DNA of 64,000 nucleotides, taken from positions 8,237,232 through 8,301,231 of the forward strand of contig CM070599.1 in the NCBI GenBank assembly GCA_036346395.1, written 5' to 3'. Below are positions 47,177 through 58,749 of this stretch, in pieces. Position 1 is the first letter of the stretch. Every line of letters starts with the position of its first letter. A model generated the notes under the pieces. The model did not search any database. It was not told where the DNA came from and was given only the letters and a program-made list of their open reading frames with translations. Made by a program: the position numbers and the translations under genes. This stretch comes from Hsuehochloa calcarea (lineage: Eukaryota; Streptophyta; Magnoliopsida; Poales; Poaceae).

Positions 47177-50100
47177 CTACTCTTTCTTGGGATGAAGATT
47201 AACATAATCACGAGGACCATAGACCTCGAATAGATTTGCGAAAAAACCCTTCTTCCTTCTCGGGTTGCATCCCATGTCCTGGCATAGTTGATCATTGTAC
47301 CAAATATGAACGATTCCAATGCTGGACCTACGGAAATAGCCACGAGAATAGCGCCGCATGAACTTCTCCCATTCAAGGACATCCTACGCATTCTTTGTAA
47401 CACTGTAATCTGAAGCCACCATCCATGAAATGCACCAACCACTTGGCGAATTTACGATGTGTAGAGATTTGCCAAGCTCTCGAATAACCGATGACCGCGA
47501 GTGCGGAATCTTAGGATGTATGCACTCCACGAAAAAATATTGAAGATATTAATGACCGTTTGTGTTCAAAAGTTAGCAATATATAGAGATCATGTCTAAC
47601 GAAATGACCTATACAGAGAATGCGGCCGTGGATGTTGACCCAACCGCAATACTCGAAAGTACTACGATGTGAACATGTCCTTGATTTTCTGATCCCCCTT
47701 GAATCCAGTTCCAAAGATCACAATATCGCTCTTTATCGGTGAATATTCACCTTCGACAAGCACACCTTCCTTGCAAAAGGTAAATGTCTTTGACTTCTTC
47801 AGAACAATGCTGCCTTCTTCCAGTCTCTTGTAGTGATCCTTCGGTGTAATGGCAATCAAGCATGCAACTAATGCGTCAAACAGGCTATGGTCAGGCACCA
47901 TATCATGCTTCTTCATTGGAATGGAGTAGTAGCTCTCAGCAAACTTTGAAAATAGCCACCTCTACTCGTGTACAAACAAGAAAACATGCATGGATTTAGT
48001 TTGAAACAAAAAGCGTACAAATTAATAATAATAAAAGTAACACGTTGTGCTGCATTACCAATGGAGTCAAGATGGTGGCCAAGAGGCTGAGGAGGAAGCC
48101 TTCACGAGGCTTGTGAATAAGGAGTTCAGAGAAGCGATTTAGATACAACTTTGATCGTGGACACCCCAAGCATAGTAGTGCGGTATGATCCAATGCTTTG
48201 TTCGGACAACCATTGTACATGGATGCTCAATACCTACAGAGCAACAAACAATTAATAAAAAATGAGAATATTCTCTAAGTTTTCATCCAAACAATTGTAG
48301 AAATGCAGACAACATAGTCTAACAAATAAGGTACCAAATTTCTACAAATGTGAAAAGAAATGGCAGTAGTCTACAAGGTCAAACATGCAACATCTTTGCC
48401 TTTGCACAAGAGAAATTGAAGGAAATGAAATGGCTTGTATCTTTTACCATTTACTTCTGCACATTCAGCAGCAATGTCAAGTGCTGATTTCAGGTAGCCA
48501 ACAACCGTAACACGCTTGCCCCTGATCATCTCCTTAGCTTTCCCGCTGCCCATTTTGGAGTACTCCATGGAGTGGATCACCATCCCATCAAATGCTACGG
48601 ACCTTTGCACGGAGGGAATGTGGGTATGTTGGGCACACCATGAACCTCCCAATGCAAAGAACCACAAAGTCTGCTTTGTGTGTCTGGAGATGGAAAATAT
48701 TGTTTTTTTAAATTAATTATAGGAACAATCTGATTTAAATATCGCTATTTCATTTTCTTGCAAGGTAAAACTTTACAATGTTGTATTCCTCCTTGTAGTA
48801 TGTCAAAATCCTGGTATTTCAATTACGAATAAGATCACAATCTCCAACCAAACACAACCTTACTGGCATGTTTAAATAGAGAAATCTGGTGGGTCTAGTC
48901 ATCTTGTTGATCGATTTGAACCCATGTAGTGCAAAACACTTTGTAATTACAAGTTGGCGGCATGTGGTAGTACAAGAGCCCAAATCAACATAGTTTAACT
49001 AGAGGAGATTTTCTACTATCATAGGAGGTTAAGAGACCCATTCATTTCCGCAATAAAACGCTCCACGCATGGAAATTGAACTTAACGAAAGTGATGTCAC
49101 TACCCCAGTACTCCACACCTCGAGTTTTTGGTTTAATTGGCTTGTTTTTGAAAAAATAGCAAATATAACTTTATACGTCTGAAATAACAAAACTAGCACC
49201 GTGGTAAGCTAGGTAGTAATACGTGTCCTAAAAGCGTAGCAAACAGACAAAATGTACCCACCCTTCACAGTATCCATCAAAAGATCAAAGTCTAACATCA
49301 ATAGCCATGCTCGTGCACATGGCGCCACTAGACACCTACCTTGGAAGTTTCTGCTACATGTGTCGAATTCTTCCACGTTCTATCATGAATAGATGAGGTG
49401 CCCCATTTTTGTGATATATGTCGTTTTTTTTTCAAGAGACGTCAACACTGCATTTTGTTGTTCACATTTTGTTGTTCATCTACGTACCTGTATCAATGCA
49501 GTTAGAAAAAAAGCCCACAAAACTGATTGTCTGTCATAGATAAACCATCATATAAATGATGTAGAGTACATTAATCTACCATTAAATATGGTTAGTTGGT
49601 CGTTCCCCCATCCACAGATGTTGCACATCTAATTGTAATTATATTTTATTTCGTACTCCATCTGTTCAAGAATATGTAATGTCATGGTACGGTCTCAAAC
49701 AAGCAATTTTTACTAAATTTTTTTATTAGAATATGTTAATAAAAAATATAAAAAATTTAAATATTATAAAAACATTTTCCTTGAAAAGACTAATGATACC
49801 ATTTTCACCTAATCAATCTATTTTCTTACCGGTAGTCAAAGTAGAAGTTTAATAGCAAGTTTCCTTAAATACTGCACCAAACTTGCTACCTATATATCAT
49901 GCTTCATCCTTCATCTATGCAAAACTAGGCAAATTCTCACCTCAACGTGGCCCTCGGTGTCCGCCACCGTGAGGCGCCACTCGCCGTCGCCGGAGCCAAA
50001 CGCATCGCCATTCCCGGCCCACTCCTCCCACCCCGCCACTGCATCCTCGCTGACGCCAACGTACTCCATCCCGACCACCCGGTGGCCGAACCTGACGCAG

Positions 50101-50381
50101 TCAAGCACGCCGAAATGGTGCGCGTACGCGTCGAGGTACTCTGTCACCTGGCGGTGGTCAGGGAACACCTCCGTGACGGTCTCCGGCCACGGGAAGTCGG
50201 AGTACTGGTACATGGGCCGCGGTGTCTGTAGCGTGGTGCAGTCCGGCGTGCGCGCCCACACGCCGCCGAGGACGGTGTCCGCCTCGAAGACGACTGGCCG
50301 GCAGCCGCGCTCCAGCAGGTGCTTGCACGCCGCCAGGCCGCTCACGCCGGCACCGACGATGGCCACCCTCTTCTTCTCCAT
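47177..50381 (-). pseudogene. Plant flavin-containing monooxygenase (FMO1/FMO-like family), frameshifted
   Basis: Four exon blocks on the minus strand: 50,381-49,941, 48,683-48,448, 48,233-48,059 and 47,961 to about 47,177. Exon 1 encodes the FAD-binding GAGVSGL motif near residue 10 and is intact (147 codons, donor GAG|GTGAGA). Exon 2 holds the second Rossmann region (GKRVTVVGYLKSALDIA) but has two single-base losses upstream of it (about 48,645 and 48,605). Exon 3 has another shift near 48,150. Exon 4 runs from RWLFSKFAESYYS through the FATGY-type motif (IFGTGFKGDQK) and then breaks up repeatedly. The typical end WYNDQLCQDMGCNPRRKKGF is still legible at 47,190-47,300. The family oxidises nitrogen, sulphur or carbon centres with NADPH and FAD. 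With four or more breaks this copy is a pseudogene. Confidence 0.9.
48684..49940 (-). other. Large intron 1 of the monooxygenase pseudogene
   Basis: 1.26 kb with no coding content. Around 49,655-49,850 a stretch containing CGTACTCCATCTGTTCAAGAATA resembles the TIR-proximal consensus of grass Stowaway-like MITEs, but I could not pair it with a second terminus. Confidence 0.45.
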
Positions 50382-51403
50382 GCCGGCTTATGTCTGCGAC
50401 TTCTGGTATACAAGAGGAGTACGAAACGTGTGACGGTGTGAGTTGTAGGGACACTCATAAGCGAGCTGGTAAATAAAGGTGGTCAGGGAGCTCAGAAGTT
50501 GCATTGTTCGTGGAGCACGATTTGCTCTATGTGGTGTGCTGACGTAGGTGATATCGAGTCAGATACTTATTTTATTGAGCTGTTTTTGAAGTTGTTATAG
50601 TTTGATTTAATGTTATTTTATTTATAGTTTAAAATTATTTTTAGAACCGAGCTGCCGAGCCGAGCCGAGCCAAGCTAGAACAAAATCTAATTTCATTCAA
50701 AATTGATTCATTTCAATATTTAACTAATTAACAAGTGTAATTAAAATAATTTTGAACTAAGCCAACAAACCCTATTAACGAGCTCTTTTTTCCACCCTTC
50801 TCTCAGCGGTAGTGGATAGTTTATTAAAAAAAGCTTTCCTGTATTTGGTGTTTAGCAATCATTCTAATTATTTTATTAACACTCGTTCTGGCATGTCATT
50901 TTGTTATTACCCCGAAGTCCAAACTTCTAACTCTAGCCGTCTAAGCTAATTAAAAGCTAGCTTGAGTTTTCAAGTCAGACAAAGGGTAGACTACATTAGT
51001 GTAAATTTTTTTTCTGTGCGTAAAACAGTAAATCATATGAGTAGAATACTATATGGATTGTTACCACTAGATACAAAGTGCGACGGAAAAAGAGTTGAAG
51101 AAAAACTGATCTAACATAGCGTGTGTCCACTTAATCGATTGATCCGAGAACGTCCCACAAACCGCTTGTCATCTCAACAAGGCCTCGTAACCTAAACATT
51201 CTCGTACCGCTTGTGGATCATTCCCAATCAGCACCACAATAAACAATAGTCCCATTACCGGTATCCACATGTCCCAGGGTGGAACATCCTGTGTCGATGT
51301 GCTATCAACAGCGTGCGCAGCTAGAGCTTCTCAAGGTTGGCTTGGGTGTCAACTAAAGCCCATCACATCTCCCTTTATTTAAACACCCTTAATGGAGCCC
51401 TAC
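50382..51403. other. Upstream flank of the monooxygenase pseudogene
   Basis: About 1 kb of AT-rich non-coding DNA. It contains a short GAGCC-type tandem repeat (50,650-50,675). A TTTAAATA motif (minus strand, about 51,373) is too far from exon 1 to be called its promoter. I see no gene. Confidence 0.5.
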
Positions 51404-53021
51404 TGTGATATCCTGTTTTCGGACGGCAAATAGTGCCTCCACTTGGTTTTCGATTTTCGTTTGCCGCTTGAATTCCAAAAACTCCAAGCTTCCTTTAAGC
51501 TCGGGTTTGTGTTTCAAACCTCCATTCAAAATTCCAAATTCAATTCGCTCTTTCCAGATTTTGGCCCCCTCCCAAAATTTTACCTCCCCTTACTTCGCTT
51601 GGGCCAACCTAAATATTTTCGGCCCATTTCAGTTACCCCCTCCATTTCCTCCGACCCGGCCGCATCACCCCATCTCTCTCCCTACCGGGCCGATTCTTCC
51701 TTCCCCGACCCACTCATTTTCTCGGCCCGACCCGACTTTCCTTTTATCCCTGGCCCAGTTCCCCCGGCCTGCTTTTCTTTTCTTCTTCCGCCGGCCCGTG
51801 TCGCCCGACCGGCCTCCCCTTTTTCCTCTTCTTCCCCCGACGCCCCTCCACCACATCGCCTCCCCCATCTCCTTCTTCTCCCCGTTGCCCGGCCCGGCTC
51901 CACCTTCTCCTCCGTGCCGCCCCCACCAACACCAGCGCTCGCCCCCACCTTTGCCGCTCCGCCCCCACCCCGAGTTACCTCCACCACCTGCTCTCCTACG
52001 CTCGCCCCCACCTCCACCAGCAGCGCCGCCCCACTCCCCCACCTACCCCCCTGCCACGCCATGCCCTGCCGCGTCCACCCCGTCGCCATACCTCCATGAC
52101 GTCGGCTCCGTCCTCGCGGCACGACTCCACCCGGACCAAGCCGTGCCTCGCCCGGGTCGTGGCGTCGTCACCTCCACTCAGTCGCCCGGCTCCACCTCCG
52201 CCCGCTCGTCACCCGGTTCCATCAGCACCATGGCCGCCCACTCCGCCGACCCCTCCATCGCCATGCCGCCACCTCCTCCCGACGTCATCACCCCCAGCGG
52301 CTCCCCTTCTCCCCGGCTATAAATAGCCCCAGTGCCCATCGTGCTCTCCTCGCCCCGCTCCTCTCTTCCCCACAGGTGAGTTTCTCCAATACCCCCTTTT
52401 TTTTAGCTCTCCTCCCCAGTGCCGGCCGATTGGAGCTCCGCCGCGGGCCGCCCTCATCGCCGCCTCGGGCCAACTCCTTGGAGCCGGAGCACCCCCGTGG
52501 TGACATCCCCATGCCACCCCAGCCGCCGGCCGAGCGCTCTCGGCCACCGTGGACCTTCCCCGCCGTGCGCCTCCCTGCACCGCCCTCGGCTCCCGTCGGC
52601 AGCCACCTCCGGTGCACCTCCGCCTCCACCAACCCTCGGTAATGCTTCCCTCCTCTCCCTAGTGCTCCTGCGCTCCTCCCCTGATCCTTCCCTCTCTTCG
52701 CCCGCCATCGCCATCAATTGGCCCCAGTGCCGTCCACCCCGGCAGTCGTCGTCTCCTCCCCATTTCCCGGCGCTAGCTTCCTCGGTTCCTCACTGCCCCC
52801 TCTGCTTTCCATTTTGGCCAACCCTGGGTGCCCTTCGGCCGTCGCTCGCCATCCGCGGCCACCGCCCGAGCCCCCAGCTCCCTGCTTCCCTGTTCCCCCC
52901 TGCCGATCACTCTGTCTCTATGGCCGAGCCCCTCCCAGTGCAATGACAGAGGTTGGCCAGTAGTTTAACTGATTGAATTATTGTTGTTTGCCTGTTAATT
53001 ATTACCACTTGTGGTGCCAAT
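51404..53021 (+). mobile_element. GC-rich Gypsy-type LTR, interrupted by a Sirevirus LTR
   Basis: It starts TGTGATATCCTG and shows the AT-rich then very GC-rich layout of the other long Gypsy LTRs, with a TATA box at 52,318-52,325. A 305-codon open frame (51,405-52,322) and several antisense frames are Pro/Ser/Ala-rich by-products of the base composition. The sequence breaks off at 53,021 where a minus-strand Sirevirus LTR begins; the rest must lie beyond the window. No polypurine tract precedes it, so it is a 5' or solo LTR. Confidence 0.7.
52318..52325 (+). promoter_or_regulatory. TATA box of the Gypsy LTR at 51,404
   Basis: TATAAATA in GGCTATAAATAGCCCC, itself a partial palindrome (GGCTAT/ATAGCC). 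Confidence 0.6.
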
Positions 53022-53730
53022 TGTAAGATCGAGGTGGCCGACTAGAGGGGGGTGAATAGGCGGTTTTAAAAAACTATCGGGCTAAACCAATATATAAATA
53101 CGGAAGCTAATAGCGAATTGGTTTTGCACAATTAAAACCTAAATCAACTAGGCTCAACTAAGTGCACCGACAATACAAGAGAGCAATCATATAATGATAT
53201 ATAAGCAATTAAAGCATATAATGAAAATTACTCAAAGTAAAGCACAAGTAAAACAAGATGACACGATTATGTTTTACCGTGGTGGTCGGAGACTTGCCGG
53301 TCTCCCCTAATCCACGTTGAGGTAAGCCCAACCACGTTGGACCGGTTCCACTAATTAAGCCAACACCTCGCTCCACTAGGGTTGCTCTTCCTCCACTCCA
53401 GAGATGGCGAGCACCAAACCACTCGCAACACGCCGGGCCTTCTCACAAGCTTCTTGAGAAGATCGCCGGGCACGACGCCTCCACGCCGTCTAGGTGTCGG
53501 CAAACACCAAGAGTAATAAGCCAAGCCCCTTGCTTGACTCTCACCACGTGCAACGAATGCACAAGCTCAAGTGGATACAAAATCCACCTCTAGATGCAAC
53601 ACATGCAACTAGAGACTTCCCTCCTTGCTCACAAGGTGCAACACATGCACAATTGAGAGGAGAAGCTCACACTAGCTCAAGTGAGTGAAATGGGATGCCA
53701 AAGATTATCTCTCAACCGGCCAAGGTGGGT

Positions 53731-53738
53731 ATTTATAG
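53731..53738 (-). promoter_or_regulatory. TATA box of the Sirevirus 3 LTR
   Basis: CTATAAAT on the minus strand, in the context CGCTATAAATACCCACC. Confidence 0.65.
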
Positions 53739-53792
53739 CGCACACACAAAAACTAGCCGTTGGGAGCAGAAATCCCCAAAAATCAGGATAAT

Positions 53793-53965
53793 CGGAAGTT
53801 CCGCCGTGCAAAAATTGGAACTTCCGTTTTCTACTGTTCATGGGCCGTACGGGTGCATAACGGCTCAAAAAATAGCCGTTAAAACTTTTCGTGCGGAAGT
53901 TCCGCAGTACAAATATCGGAACTTCCTATTATCGGAAGTTCCTCTGTTCTCGGGCGGAAGTTCCG
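53793..53965 (-). repeat. CGGAAGTTCCG palindrome array of the Sirevirus 3 LTR
   Basis: Perfect 11-bp palindromes lie at 53,793-53,803, 53,894-53,904 and 53,955-53,965. Near-copies (GGAACTTCCG, CGGAACTTCC, CGGAAGTTCC) lie at about 53,817, 53,927 and 53,932. Confidence 0.88.
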
Positions 53966-54164
53966 CAGCCCAATTTCAGCACAGACGATACTCGGTAAAA
54001 ATGTCATAACTTTTGACTCCGATGTCGGAATTGAGTGATCTTGGACTCTATGGAAAGCTTATTCAGAGGGCTACACAACCCACCTATTTTATTGATCTGA
54101 AACACATTTGATCAAATCAAAAAGCACAACTCCAAAGAGCCACTATCATGATCTAAGTCCAAAT

Positions 54165-56030
54165 TGTGGATATCGTGAGGATATGTGCACGATCTCAGGA
54201 TGATGAGTCAATTGGCAATGGCGCTATTGGTTTGCAAATTCTCGCGTTTTCGGGTTTGCTCCAAAATTTGTCGAGCCATGGCGGTCTGACCGGTTGTCTT
54301 GGCGGTCGATCCGCCGATGGAAGCGATCCGGCCGACCATGGTGGCGGTCCGACCATTGATTTGAAAGTTGGGTTTTGGGCTGAGCCAAAAATAGGTTGTG
54401 TAGGCAAGTGAGGGGAGTCTCCTGGATGTGGTCCCATCATTTTTGGAGATCCCAGTCAAAAGTTCTATTCGATTGAAATTTCGAAGGTTTGAATTTCTCG
54501 CTTGAATTTTGGCTAAGTCATTTGGACCGTCCGACCGCCGTTGTGGGGCGGTCCGGCCAAACATAAATCGGTCGGACCGGCCTTGTGGCGATCGGGCCGG
54601 CGATCACTGGAGATGAGCCAAGTGTGGCATTGAGTTTGTTACGAGTGTGTTATTCTATGAACTTCAATGCTTTATTGATGTATATTGCATTGCGGGCGGC
54701 GTGGGTCAAGTTGTGAAGAACTTGTTCGGAAGCGGTTTGTTTGTCTATTCTTTGTGCGGATGGCTTGCGAGTCAACGGCGTCAGCGGTGAGTGGATCGGG
54801 ACTACGCTTGGAGAGCGAGGTCGAGCGATCGGGATCTGGGGTGAGGTTGTGTGACTCAAGCATGGTGCGAGAATGGACAAGATGGATCGAGCGGGTGATT
54901 GAAGCAATTTGGTTGGATCGGTGGTGCGGATATCTATGCGAGTCTCTGGGAGTTTCGATGGGATTCGGACAAGAGAGGCTTGGCGTCGATGGGAACCGTG
55001 ATCAACCTACACGTGGTGAAGCGGCGATTGCTTCAAGTGTTATTTGTGTGTGGGTCCCATGTGTAAGAGACCCAAAAGGAAACCCTAGCTCTCTAGTATA
55101 AATAGGAAGGGAGAGGTGGAAAACCTAAGCAAGCATTCATTTTAGCCCCTTCTTCTTTTCTAGGGTTTGGAGGAGAGGAGAGGAAAACTAGGGTTTGGAG
55201 TGTGCTCCTTGTTGAGCTCTTGCCCTCCTAGGTGGAGAGGCTTTGTAAGCATCTATTGTGGATGAACAATCTTGTGATGCTTAATTGAAAGATCAATTGC
55301 TCCTTTGTGTTCTTCTCTCTTTTGGATGTTTTGGTGCTTCCTTGATTCAAAGGTTCATGCTTGGTCTCTTGGCCTACTTTACCTTGCTTTGATGTGTGGG
55401 ATTACTCCTAGAGTCGTCTAGTTCTTCAAACCCCACAAGCAAGTGTTGAATCAAGTTTTCTCATTTCTAGGGTTTGTGCACCTCTTTGGTAAAATCTCGA
55501 GAGATCGATTACGCAAAGTGGATCGGACGGATCGTCGCTAGAAATAGGTCTCTAATATCATTAGGGAGGTGTGCTAGAAATTTGGTCAAGTTTCATTGGT
55601 TGAATCAAAGTTGGATCAAATTTCGTTTTGGTTTTGGGTGGAGTTTTCAAGATCTTGGACTCTACCGGTCCGACCAAACCTTTCAGCGGCGGTTCGACCG
55701 CCGTGTTTTCAGACCATTGGTTTGGCGGGTCGAACCGTATCCACCGGTCCGACCATTTGGTTAGTTGCGGTCGGACCATTTGGATGACCGTCGGTCCGAT
55801 CCTTGTGATAGCCGGTCGGACCGCTGTGCCGATGAAGAACATTGAGTTCTTTTCTCCTTTTGTGTCGTGTGCTTGAGGGGTTTATCAAATCCAACACAAG
55901 GCTTCCGTTGTGTGCTCACCGAACTTCTTAGCTTTCATAGCTAAAGGAGTAAAGTTCGTGTTGGTTTTGATTTAGGCGAGAAAAGTTTTGAAAGCGCCTA
56001 TTCACCCCCTAGTCGCCTTTCGGTCCTACA
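54165..56030 (+). repeat. 5' LTR of Sirevirus 2
   Basis: 1,866 bp, TGTGGATATC...CGGTCCTACA. Palindrome clusters lie at about 54,281-54,350, 54,525-54,605 and 55,665-55,825. A TATA box is at 55,097-55,104 (TATAAATA in AGTATAAATAGG) and the inverted repeat at 54,707-54,724. Over the shared 760 bp the 3' LTR differs at many scattered positions, mostly single-base indels. Confidence 0.93.
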
Positions 56031-56032
56031 AG

Positions 56033-56044
56033 TGGTATCGAGGC
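56033..56044 (+). promoter_or_regulatory. Primer-binding site of Sirevirus 2, altered
   Basis: TGGTATCGAGGC at the expected distance after the LTR. The first seven bases match the Met-tRNA primer site, but the rest (AGAGC in Sirevirus 1) does not. Confidence 0.75.
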
Positions 56045-56083
56045 GGTTAGCTCTCTTCTATAGATCTTAACCTGTCTTTGGAG

Positions 56084-58380
56084 CCATGGCGGTGACAAGT
56101 ACTCAACCAAGCCACACATTTTTGAGGAGTTGACTTTGCATCTTTGGAAGGCTCGTATGCAAGCGTATATCGAGGCTCAAGGGCACGCTATTTGGCTAAA
56201 GGTGAAAAACCCTTATGTCGTGCGGTAGATGGCGATCGATCACTCGGATGTGGAGGCCAACGACAAGGCTCGGAATTATTTGATCCAAGGCCTTAGTCGA
56301 TCTGAGTTTGGCGTGTTGCTCACTTGCGGTCTGCTCACGAGATCTGGCGGACACTTTGTGATTATCACGAAGGGTCCACTGCGATCAAGGAAGTGAGGCA
56401 GAACCAGCTCAAAAGGTTTACTCGAAGATCGAACAAAGGCACGGTGAGTCTTTGGATGAGTGTGGGAAGATTCTCTAAAATTCTTCATGATCTCCGCATT
56501 TGTTGACTTGATATTTTACGAGTGCGAAAATGCACGCCCGACTTAGGGTGCTCTTGATGTGAAGGTGCAGGGTATGAAGATCACTTCCATCAATGACAAC
56601 ATTTGTCATGAGTGAGCTTACCATGGATAAGCTCTACTCGAGGTTGAAGCGCATGAGATTGACTTTATCTCGCGTCTCCCAAGACAGTCGATGGCTTTAG
56701 TGGTCGACAAATCCAAGGGTTGCTCTTGATTCTCTTGATTGTAGCTCATCGGCTTTTCATTATCGCTTTACATTCTTTGAGTGATGAGCAACTTGAGAAA
56801 TTGCAGAGGATGACTTAGCCCTCCTTTCCACCAAATTCACAGAGCGTACAACAAGGTGAGAAATAGGAGGAGGAGTGGACCTATCACGTGCTTGAATGTG
56901 GTGAGCCAAACCACATTCGCTCCAAGTGCCCCAAGCTAAAGGGCAAGGAGGAGAAGGAGACAAGAAGACATCCCGGAGAGGATGCAAAACCCAAGAAGAC
57001 AAACTATCGGAAGTTTGTCGGTAGGGTCCTGCCGCTCTTGAGAATGTAAATATGAGCGATGTGGACTCGGAAGCGGAGGGCGACGAGTGATTCTCGTGGC
57101 AAGAAGAAGGCGCATGACTTCACGGCATGTGTTTCATGGCCAAAACGACGACGACAGCGATTCCTCCAAAGATGAGGATCCTTTTAGTGATCTGACGAGG
57201 TATGCCCTTCTATTGCGATATGAAAGGGCTTTGGTGCTTGCTGAGCGAAATTGCATAAGCAAGTAAAAATGATTAGGAAGCGAGGACATTATGATTGATA
57301 ATTTGAATCTTGAAGTTGTTAGGCTTAAATCTATCAATCCTGCGATATTTGTGATTCTGCACTAGCTTGCTTAACGATTTGACAAGCTTGAAATCTGCTC
57401 ATTCTTGGTCACAAATCAACTAAAAGATGCTCTCGATGAACTAGAATCTTTCAAGTCTAGATCTGCTTGTTTAGATGTCATTCCTCTTGATGTACCGCCA
57501 TGGAAGCTATCCCTTTAACTTGCTCTAATTGTGCTTTGCTAGAATTAAAATTGGATAGTTCCTTAAAAGAATTGCACAAGTTTGATGCTAGTCACACATG
57601 CTCACATTGTAAGGATAATAGGATTAAGATGCAGAGATGATGAAACATTGATTTACTCTAGAGTTGCATCTTGTGAAAATTGTCCCAAGCTTACAATTGA
57701 GATTGAAGCCTTAAACAAGACCACGGAAGAAAAGGCTAAAATTGAAAGATCCATATCTTTTCTTTGCTTCTAAAAGGTTATTGATTCTAACTCTTGTGTT
57801 TTGAATCTTTGAAGTTGAAACCATGGTTAGTCGGATACAAGAGGCTTTTAGAGTCAAGTTTAAGGAAGCGATTGAGTAGGATTCGGAATCCTATTGTGTG
57901 TCTTGTGAGGCCTTCAAAGTGGAAGTGGCCCTTCTTAAGAGTAAGCGCAATGAGGTAATCAAGTCTAGCAAGTGTACTAGATGTGAGGAGTTAATGAAGA
58001 GAATGATTACCTCAAGGTGACTCTTGAGAAATTTTCAAGTGGGAAAAAGAAACTCAACATGATTCTTGATCAATCCAAGGTGGCGTGAAAAATAGTGGTC
58101 TAGGTTTCAACCCCTAGAGCATTCCAAGAAAAACCCACCTAAGATTGCTAGAGTTGTGAAGAATGGTTTGTTTGAGCTAGAACCTCCTAAGCCATCAGGG
58201 GTTGTTTTCAAATCCGTGGTTTTGCTCAAACTCTTTCTTGCAAGAAAGGTGCTTTCACTCATGCATGCAGACCCCTCAAAGGTCGATACCATTGCACCTT
58301 CAGCAAGAAAGAAGGCCATCTTGTTGAGTTACCTTAGGAGAGCAAAACTTGAGAGAAAAGAGAGGATGGCGTCCTAAGAT
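56084..58380 (+). pseudogene. gag: Sirevirus 2 gag with CxxC coiled-coil extension, heavily broken
   Basis: It starts with an ATG at 56,084, but the frame is lost within about 30 codons. Recognisable pieces in changing frames are SKPHIFE-like and LWKARMQ-like N-terminal codons, an ECGEPNHIRSKCPK zinc knuckle (about 56,888-56,935, first Cys out of frame), and a Lys/Glu/Leu-rich segment with CxxC pairs (for example CENC at 57,680 and CVSC at 57,897), equivalent to the Sirevirus 1 Gag extension. The longest open piece is only about 73 codons. No function remains. Confidence 0.8.
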
Positions 58381-58749
58381 CCATTAGAGGAGTCCCTTCT
58401 CGGATGTAGTCTCTAGAGCTAGGCGACTGTTTATCGCACCACACATAGGCCTAGATTTGTAGAGAACATTGTAGACCCTTTTGGTGGGTCTAGGCGGCAT
58501 GTTGGATTAGGACATCGTGAGGAGAGACAGGGTAGCACCTAGGCAGGGAGTATCGATCTTTTGGTAGATCGTTTGGAGAGGTCTAGGTGGTTCTCATGTG
58601 CATTCTTATGATTTTATTCTGATCATGTTTGACTATTTCTCTGCTGCTCCCGGACATCGTGCTTCTCGATCTTTGGATTCCTCGTTCATTTATCACTAAC
58701 CCGATCTTGAGGCACGGATGTTTTACGATTGTGCCTTTTAGGTCCGTCG

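Larger units (their letters stand above)
53022..54164 (-). repeat. Minus-strand Sirevirus LTR (Sirevirus 3), split by Sirevirus 2
   Basis: Read on the minus strand it ends GAATAGGCG-complement ... CACCCCCCTCTAGTCGGCC, then CTTACA at 53,022. This is the typical Sirevirus LTR end, also seen as ATTCACCCCCCTCTAGTCGCC in Sirevirus 1. A TATA box lies at 53,731-53,738 (minus strand). Its palindrome array uses CGGAAGTTCCG, not the CGGTCSGACCG of the other two. Sirevirus 2 interrupts it at 54,165; the remaining part is outside the window. Confidence 0.8.

Noticed and set aside
49655..49850. Stowaway-like MITE in the monooxygenase intron
   Set aside because: Only one terminus-like string was seen; no paired inverted repeat or TA duplication could be shown.
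51405..52322. 305-codon open frame, the longest in the window
   Set aside because: Starts one base inside the LTR start, is Pro/Ser-rich low complexity, and has equally long antisense frames; no homology recognised. LTR sequence, not a gene.
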